NCBI RefSeq assembly: GCF_035593305.1
Contig: NZ_CP141615.1
Location: 2,201,722 to 2,265,721, forward strand
DNA from: Limnochorda sp. L945t
GTDB lineage: Bacteria > Bacillota > Limnochordia > Limnochordales > Geochordaceae
DNA: 64,000 nt
Direction of reading: 5' to 3'
The notes under the pieces were generated by a model. That model saw only the letters and a program-made list of their open reading frames with translations. It did not search any database and was not told the origin of the DNA. The position numbers and the translations under genes are program-made. Positions 59,500 through 64,000 of the stretch are shown here, piece by piece. The number at the start of each line of letters is the position of its first letter. The stretch's first letter is position 1.

Positions 59500-60267
59500 T
59501 CACCGCCGCCCGCCTGCCATCGTGACGGTAGCGACCTCGTGGCGCCGGCTTCGCTGTTCGCTTTCGTTTGCCAGCCGGCACAGGTAGTAGCCGCTGAACA
59601 TGGAGCTGATGAGCCCCTGCCGCGCCAGTGCGTCCACCCGGATCACCTGGTACAGGTGAGCGATGACGAAGATGGGGAAGAACCAGGCCACCACGTGGTG
59701 CCACAGCCGCAGAGGCCGGGTGGCCCCCACCAGCCCCACCAGCCATCCCGACAGGTGGCCCCACGTCCCGTCGGGGTGGGCCTCGGCGTACAGGGCGAAA
59801 CCCGTCAGCAGCATGAACATGGAGGCCGTGAACAACAGCCCGTGGGCCATGCGGGCGAGATGGTTGTCATTGGGTAACGGCTGAGACTCGTGGGGCGAGG
59901 CCAGCGCCAGCTCCCGGGCCTCCTTGAGCGCGGACTTCCACGCGCGGCGGCTCCAGAACGCGAAGATGTTGCGCGCCTGGGCGTTGCCCACGAAAAACCA
60001 GTAAATGCGGAAAAGCCAGTTGGCCAAGAAGACGTACGCCGCCGTGAAGTGGACGTACCGCACCCACCCGAACGTGAAGGTCCGATAGGGTTCGCCGCCT
60101 CCCAGCGGCATCGCCCGCCCGATGAGAAGCCCGGTGACGAACAGCGTCGCGATGCAGGCCGCATTGATCCAGTGGAACAGCCGCACCGGCAGCTCCCACA
60201 CGTAGGTGTTTCCCACCGCCGCCACCGGCGTTTGCGTCGAGGCTCGTTGCGTCACTGCCGCTGCCAT
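59500..60267 (-). CDS. [NiFe]-hydrogenase b-type cytochrome subunit
   Basis: This is the membrane anchor (255 residues) that passes electrons from the hydrogenase to the quinone pool. It has four to five helices with haem-binding His residues: LPVRLFHWINAACIATLFVT, YVHFTAAYVFLANWLFRIYW, HLARMAHGLLFTASMFMLLT and LWHHVVAWFFPIFVIAHLYQ. ATG 60267 has AGGAGGGG upstream. It lies 15 bp after the large-subunit gene. Confidence 0.93.
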   Translation of the reverse strand: MAAAVTQRASTQTPVAAVGNTYVWELPVRLFHWINAACIATLFVTGLLIGRAMPLGGGEPYRTFTFGWVRYVHFTAAYVFLANWLFRIYWFFVGNAQARNIFAFWSRRAWKSALKEARELALASPHESQPLPNDNHLARMAHGLLFTASMFMLLTGFALYAEAHPDGTWGHLSGWLVGLVGATRPLRLWHHVVAWFFPIFVIAHLYQVIRVDALARQGLISSMFSGYYLCRLANESEQRSRRHEVATVTMAGGRR

Positions 60268-60282
60268 GGTGCCGCTCCCCTC

Positions 60283-62007
60283 CTAAAAGGCCCGCACCCG
60301 CACGTGCGTGCTGCCCGCGGGATCCACCACGTGCACGGAGCAGGCCAGGCACGGGTCGAACGAGTGGATGGTTCGCAGGATCTCCAGGGGCTGGTCTGAG
60401 ACCCGCACGGGGTTGTCGAGCATGGCGGCCTCGAACGCGCCGCGCCGGCCGGCGGCGTCCCTGGGCGAACCGTTCCAGGTGGTGGGCACCACGGCCTGGT
60501 AGTGAGCGATCTTGCCGTTCTCGATGCGGATCCAGTGGCCGAGCGCGCCGCGCGGAGCTTCGGTCGTTCCCACGCCCTCCGCCCGGGCCGGCCAGCTCGA
60601 CGGGTCCCAGCGCTCATGGTTGACGGTGATGAGGTCGCCTGCCTTGATGTTGGCCACCAGTTGCCGGTAAAACCCGCCCAGCCACCCGGCGACCAGCTTC
60701 GTTTCCAGAGCCCTCGCCAGGGTGCGGCCCAGGGTGGAGAAGAGCGCCTCTCTCGGCAGCTTCAGCCGGGCCAGTGCGTCGTCCACCACCGCCCGCACGT
60801 CCTCTCGGCCGCTGGCGTAGGCTACCATCAGGCGCGCCAGCGGCCCCACCTCCATGGGGACGTCCCGCCAGCGCGGCGACTTGATCCAGCTGTACTTGCC
60901 GGAGGTATCGAGCTGGCGGTATGGGGGCCTCGGGCCGGTGTGGTGGAACTGCGTCTGCCCCTCGAAGGGGTGCAGCGCCTTGTCGTCGCCGTCGTCATAG
61001 CGGTACCAGGAGTGGGTCACGTACTCCCGCACCTGCTCCGGGTCTTTGGGGTCGACTTCGTGCACCTCGTCGAGGTTGCGGTCGAGCACGGCGCCGCGGG
61101 GCAAGAGATAGCTCTCCGGCTCCCGGATGTCGGTCCGGGGGAGGTCCCCATACGCCAGGTAGTTGCCGAGCCCACCGCCCCATCGCTCGTCCTTGTAGAA
61201 ACCGGCGATGGCCAGCACGTCGGGTACGTAGAGCTGGTCGACCACCTCCTGTGCTTGCTGGATGAGCGAACCCACCATCGCGAGACGCTCGGCGTTGACG
61301 GCGGAGGGGTCGTTCGGGTCCAGCGACACCGGGACTCCGCCCACCAGGTAATTGGGGTGCGGGTTCTTGCCGCCGAATACGGCGTGGATCTTGACGATCT
61401 CCTTCTGCCACTCCAAAGCCTCCAGGTAGTGCGCGACCGCCATCAAATTCGCCTCGGGCGGCAGGCGGTACCCCGGATGGCCCCAGTAGCCGTTGGTGAA
61501 CGGCCCGAGTTGCCCGCCCGCCGCAAAATCGGCCAGGCGCTTTTGAACGTCCCGGAAGTACCCCATCGACGAACGAGGCCACGACGAAATGCTCTGGGCA
61601 AGCCGGCTGGCGGCGGCGGGGTCGGCTTTGAGCGCGCTCAGCACGTCCACCCAGTCCATGGCGTGCAGGTGGTAGAAGTGCACCACGTGGTCGTGGATCA
61701 TCAGCGCCGCCGCCATGATGTTGCGGACGAGGTTGGCGTTGGGCGGCACCCGGATGTCGAGCGCGTCCTCCACCGCCCGTATCGACGTGAGCGCGTGGAC
61801 CGTGGTGCAGACGCCGCAGATGCGCTGGGCCAGCGCCCAGGCGTCTCGCGGGTCCCGGCCGGGCAGGATCAGTTCCAGGCCCCGCACCATGGTGCCCGAG
61901 CTGTAAGCGTCCACCACTCGCCCGGTCTCCACCACGGCCTCGATGCGCAGGTGTCCTTCGATGCGCGTGACAGGGTCGACGACGATGCGCTCGGCCACAG
62001 GCTTCAC
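60283..62007 (-). CDS. [NiFe]-hydrogenase large subunit, group 1
   Basis: This is the catalytic subunit (574 residues). Ni-Fe ligands are RICGVC (C64, C67) and DPCLACSVH (C553, C556). Cleavage after His559 would remove the last 15 residues (VVDPAGSTHVRVRAF), the usual maturation step. Other features are DPVTRIEGHLRIE at the N-terminus and SGTMVRGLELILPGRDPRDA. The combination with an exported small subunit and cytochrome b makes it a membrane-bound uptake hydrogenase facing outward. GTG 62007 overlaps the small-subunit stop as GTGA. Confidence 0.96.
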   Translation of the reverse strand: MKPVAERIVVDPVTRIEGHLRIEAVVETGRVVDAYSSGTMVRGLELILPGRDPRDAWALAQRICGVCTTVHALTSIRAVEDALDIRVPPNANLVRNIMAAALMIHDHVVHFYHLHAMDWVDVLSALKADPAAASRLAQSISSWPRSSMGYFRDVQKRLADFAAGGQLGPFTNGYWGHPGYRLPPEANLMAVAHYLEALEWQKEIVKIHAVFGGKNPHPNYLVGGVPVSLDPNDPSAVNAERLAMVGSLIQQAQEVVDQLYVPDVLAIAGFYKDERWGGGLGNYLAYGDLPRTDIREPESYLLPRGAVLDRNLDEVHEVDPKDPEQVREYVTHSWYRYDDGDDKALHPFEGQTQFHHTGPRPPYRQLDTSGKYSWIKSPRWRDVPMEVGPLARLMVAYASGREDVRAVVDDALARLKLPREALFSTLGRTLARALETKLVAGWLGGFYRQLVANIKAGDLITVNHERWDPSSWPARAEGVGTTEAPRGALGHWIRIENGKIAHYQAVVPTTWNGSPRDAAGRRGAFEAAMLDNPVRVSDQPLEILRTIHSFDPCLACSVHVVDPAGSTHVRVRAF

Positions 62008-63116
62008 CCCTCCTTGCCCTCATCGCGGGCTCCGCCGGCACCACCCGGCTGCGGCCTGCCGCCGCGAGCCTCGACCAGGCTTCGGACCGCGGTGGCCCCG
62101 GCGTGGGCCACGGCCGCGGCCGCCGCCACGCCCACGGCCACGGTGCCCACCGTGTCCGGGTTACGGCCCACGGCGCCGGCAGGGGCCCCGACCGTCTGCA
62201 CGTAAAACGGCGCCTGGTCCCAGAACCCCCGCTCCGCGCAGCCGAGACACGGGTGGCCCGACTGGATGGGGTAGCTGACCCCGCCGTTCCAGCGGACGAG
62301 CGCGCACGCGTTGTACGTGGACGGACCCCGGCAGCCCAACTTGTACAGGCACCAGCCGTGCCGGTATCCGTAGTCGTCGAACGACTCGGCGAACAGCCCG
62401 GCGTCGAAGTAGGCACGCCGCACGCACGTGTCGTGCACGCGCTTGCCGTAGAAGGCCTTGGGACGCCCGAGAACGTCGAGCTCAGGCGGCCTCTCGAACG
62501 TGATGAGGTGCACCAGGAGGGCCGCCATCACCTCGCCGATAGGCGGACAGCCCGGCACCTGGATGACCGTCTTGCCGGGAAGCAGCTTCGCGATCCCCGA
62601 CGCACCGGTGGGGTTGGGGCGGGAGGACTGGACGCATCCCCAGGAGGCGCAGTTGCCGTACGCGATAACGGCCATGGCCGTTTCGGCCTCTTCCCGCAGG
62701 ATGTCGAGGGCCGACCGTCCTCCGATGGTGCAGTACGCCTCGTCACGGGTGGGGATGCTTCCCTCGACGGCAAGCACGTAGCGACCCGCATATTTCTCCA
62801 GGGTCTGGCGCGCCGCCCCTTCGGCCTGGTGCCCGGCCGCCGCCATCAAGACCTCGTGGTAGTCCAGCGAGATCAGGTCCAGGATGATGTCGGCGACCAG
62901 AGGATGGGAGGCGCGGATGAGCGATTCGCTGCAGCACGTGCATTCCTGAAAGCTTCTCCAGATGACGGGAACACGCGGCTTGGCTTGGAGCGCCTGGGCC
63001 ACCTGAGCACTGGCCTGAGCCGGCAGGCCCAGGGTTGCCGCCATCGCGGTGCAAAACCTGAAGAAGTCCCGCCGCGACATCCCTCTGGCCATCAAGGCGT
63101 CATAGACAGATTCCAC
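62004..63116 (-). CDS. [NiFe]-hydrogenase small subunit with six-Cys proximal cluster (O2-tolerant type)
   Basis: This is the iron-sulfur subunit (370 residues). A Tat signal (SRRDFFRF at 14-21, cleavage near ASA) directs export of the folded heterodimer, and a C-terminal helix (DTVGTVAVGVAAAAAVAHAG) anchors it. The proximal-cluster ligands read ECTCC (C59, C61, C62), NCASWGC (C156, C161) and PGC (C190). Standard enzymes have only four of these, while the two extra Cys are the mark of O2-tolerant group 1d enzymes such as E. coli Hyd-1. Medial and distal ligands are also present (CLYKLGCRGPSTYNAC, GHPCLGC). GTG 63116 has AGGAGGG at 7 nt. Confidence 0.95.
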   Translation of the reverse strand: MESVYDALMARGMSRRDFFRFCTAMAATLGLPAQASAQVAQALQAKPRVPVIWRSFQECTCCSESLIRASHPLVADIILDLISLDYHEVLMAAAGHQAEGAARQTLEKYAGRYVLAVEGSIPTRDEAYCTIGGRSALDILREEAETAMAVIAYGNCASWGCVQSSRPNPTGASGIAKLLPGKTVIQVPGCPPIGEVMAALLVHLITFERPPELDVLGRPKAFYGKRVHDTCVRRAYFDAGLFAESFDDYGYRHGWCLYKLGCRGPSTYNACALVRWNGGVSYPIQSGHPCLGCAERGFWDQAPFYVQTVGAPAGAVGRNPDTVGTVAVGVAAAAAVAHAGATAVRSLVEARGGRPQPGGAGGARDEGKEG

Positions 63117-63141
63117 CCGCGCTCCCTCCTCGACAGGTTCT

Positions 63142-63157
63142 CACGGTGTGCACCGTG
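63142..63157. promoter_or_regulatory. Palindrome in the hydrogenase operon leader
   Basis: CACGGTG and CACCGTG flank a TG spacer, 25 bp upstream of the small-subunit start. It could be an operator or a leader hairpin close to the SD. No confident -35/-10 pair was found in the 201-bp gap; an AT-rich patch lies at about 63195-63215. Confidence 0.4.
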
Positions 63158-63317
63158 GCTACACCTCCCCTGAATCCCGACCGATCACGCGAACGAATAT
63201 GATATCGGTTACCCAGCTTCGACAGACCTTCCTCCCCTCCTGCAGGCTGGGGCACGGGTCTGTGCAAAATGGCGATCGGCGCAACGGGGACCGGGTTCGA
63301 GGCGCCTCGTGGCCGGC

Positions 63318-64000
63318 TCAGCAGTGCGCAGGCAGGCCGCAATCCTCGAGCGCTGAAGCGTTTTGCAGGACCTCCCGGGCCGGGCCGTCGAGCCGGATGC
63401 GCCCGTCGAACAGCACGAGCGCCCGGTGGGCCACTTTGGATACCCACGCGAGGTCGTGCGTGGCCATCAGCAAGGCGTCCCATTCGATCATCGACAGCGC
63501 ATCGGCTAGCCGGCATCGCCATCCCGGGTCGAGCCCCCCCGTGGGCTCGTCCAGCGCCAGGATGGAGGGATCGAGGGCCAGCACCGTAGCCAGCGCGGCG
63601 AGGCGCTTTTGTCCCCCGGAAAGGCGATGGCCCGAATGGGCCGCGTGCGATGTCAGGCGGAACCGTTCCAGAAGCGCCCGAGCCGCTTCCAGCGCCTCTT
63701 CTCGTGCAACCCCGTAATTGCACGGGCCGAACGCCACGTCCTCCAGCAGGGTGGGCATGAAGAGCTGATCATCCGGGTTTTGAAACACCAGCCCGACCCG
63801 GCGGCGGATGGCCTTCAAGTGGGGTTCGCGGACAGGCGTCTCGTAAACGAGCACCTCCCCCGACTCGGGCCGCTGCAGCCCGATGAGAAGGTGCAACAGG
63901 GTGGACTTGCCCACCCCATTGGCTCCGAGGAGGGCGACGCGCTCGCCCCGCCGCACGGAGAAGGAGACGCCCCGCAGCACCGGTTCGCCACCCGGATAGC
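63318..64000 (-). CDS. ECF-type (CbiO/NikO-like) ABC ATPase, start beyond the window
   Basis: This is an energy-coupling-factor transporter ATPase, probably importing nickel or cobalt. About 227 residues are visible. Walker A is GANGVGKSTLL, then VGLVFQNPDDQLFMPTLLED, which is diagnostic of the ECF A-component, signature RLSGGQKRLAALA, Walker B ILALDEPTGGLDP and ATHDLAWV. The reading frame continues to the edge (YPGGEPVLRGVSF), so the N-terminus is missing. A nickel role is inferred from its place 200 bp downstream of the hydrogenase promoter region and the nickel need of that enzyme. Confidence 0.88.
   Translation of the reverse strand, partial: YPGGEPVLRGVSFSVRRGERVALLGANGVGKSTLLHLLIGLQRPESGEVLVYETPVREPHLKAIRRRVGLVFQNPDDQLFMPTLLEDVAFGPCNYGVAREEALEAARALLERFRLTSHAAHSGHRLSGGQKRLAALATVLALDPSILALDEPTGGLDPGWRCRLADALSMIEWDALLMATHDLAWVSKVAHRALVLFDGRIRLDGPAREVLQNASALEDCGLPAHC

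Noticed and set aside
60502-62205. 567-codon rightward frame opposite the hydrogenase large subunit
   Set aside because: Antisense shadow without any recognisable domain.

Overview
The window is about 64 kb of very GC-rich bacterial DNA, densely packed with operons. Many starts are GTG or TTG, Shine-Dalgarno (SD) boxes are strong (AGGAGG type), and neighbouring genes often overlap by 4 bp or more. No rRNA, CRISPR array, insertion sequence or prophage is visible. The gene content fits a deep-branching, high-GC Bacillota lineage such as Limnochordia or Symbiobacteriia: a TAXI-type TRAP transporter, 2-oxoacid:ferredoxin oxidoreductase, FTR1 iron permease, a DUF2600 terpene synthase, an XPB helicase with its partner, and a cytochrome bd-like oxidase with haem c. 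This placement is inferred from gene content, not from a marker tree. One secreted protein looks like an outer-membrane barrel, so a diderm envelope is possible.

Layout. 1-2.9 kb (minus): TAXI TRAP transporter with a DUF1850 protein. 3.1-5.7 kb (plus): a 2-oxoacid:ferredoxin oxidoreductase whose beta and gamma parts are fused. 5.7-7.2 kb: two unknown proteins, then a compact transcription unit for an 18-residue lysine-rich peptide whose SD lies inside a hairpin. 7.3-11.7 kb (minus): Spy-like protein, moeA, cutA and a two-subunit B12-dependent acyl-CoA mutase. 11.9-15.8 kb (plus): uridine kinase with a probable CTG start, superoxide dismutase, LysM/M23 protein and FTR1. 15.7-18.1 kb (minus): aminotransferase and DUF2600 protein. 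18.2-23.1 kb (plus): ABC importer, soluble histidine kinase, YciI protein and EamA exporter. 23-29 kb: DUF402, CBS-ACT protein and Lhr helicase. 29-31.5 kb: the two-subunit bd-like oxidase. 31.5-37.6 kb: SDR, peroxiredoxin, secreted protein, XPB and its partner. 37.7-41.4 kb: UroD-like protein and secreted or membrane proteins. 41.7-46.5 kb: a complete branched-chain-amino-acid-type ABC importer. 47-50 kb: folD, glpX, tRNA-Arg and DUF421. 50.5-52.9 kb: a P1B metal ATPase with a clear operator, then tRNA-Gly and tRNA-Thr. 53-63.1 kb (minus): a membrane-bound [NiFe]-hydrogenase operon (small, large, cytochrome b, protease, hypABCDEF), followed at the edge by an ECF-type ATPase that probably imports nickel.

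Physiology. The genes suggest an organism that can oxidise H2 in the presence of O2, because the hydrogenase small subunit has the six-cysteine proximal-cluster pattern. It could pass electrons through a b-type cytochrome to a bd-like terminal oxidase, and it handles reactive oxygen with superoxide dismutase and peroxiredoxin. It appears to live on amino acids and organic acids through TRAP and ABC uptake, ferredoxin-linked oxidation of 2-oxoacids, and a mutase whose active-site residues look like isobutyryl-CoA mutase. Metal handling is prominent: FTR1, P1B ATPase, CutA, a Spy-like protein and nickel uptake.

The best candidates for something undescribed are the peptide/RNA unit at 6927-7227, the bd-like oxidase built of two CydA-like subunits with a fused cytochrome c, the Kor beta-gamma fusion, and the CTG-initiated genes.
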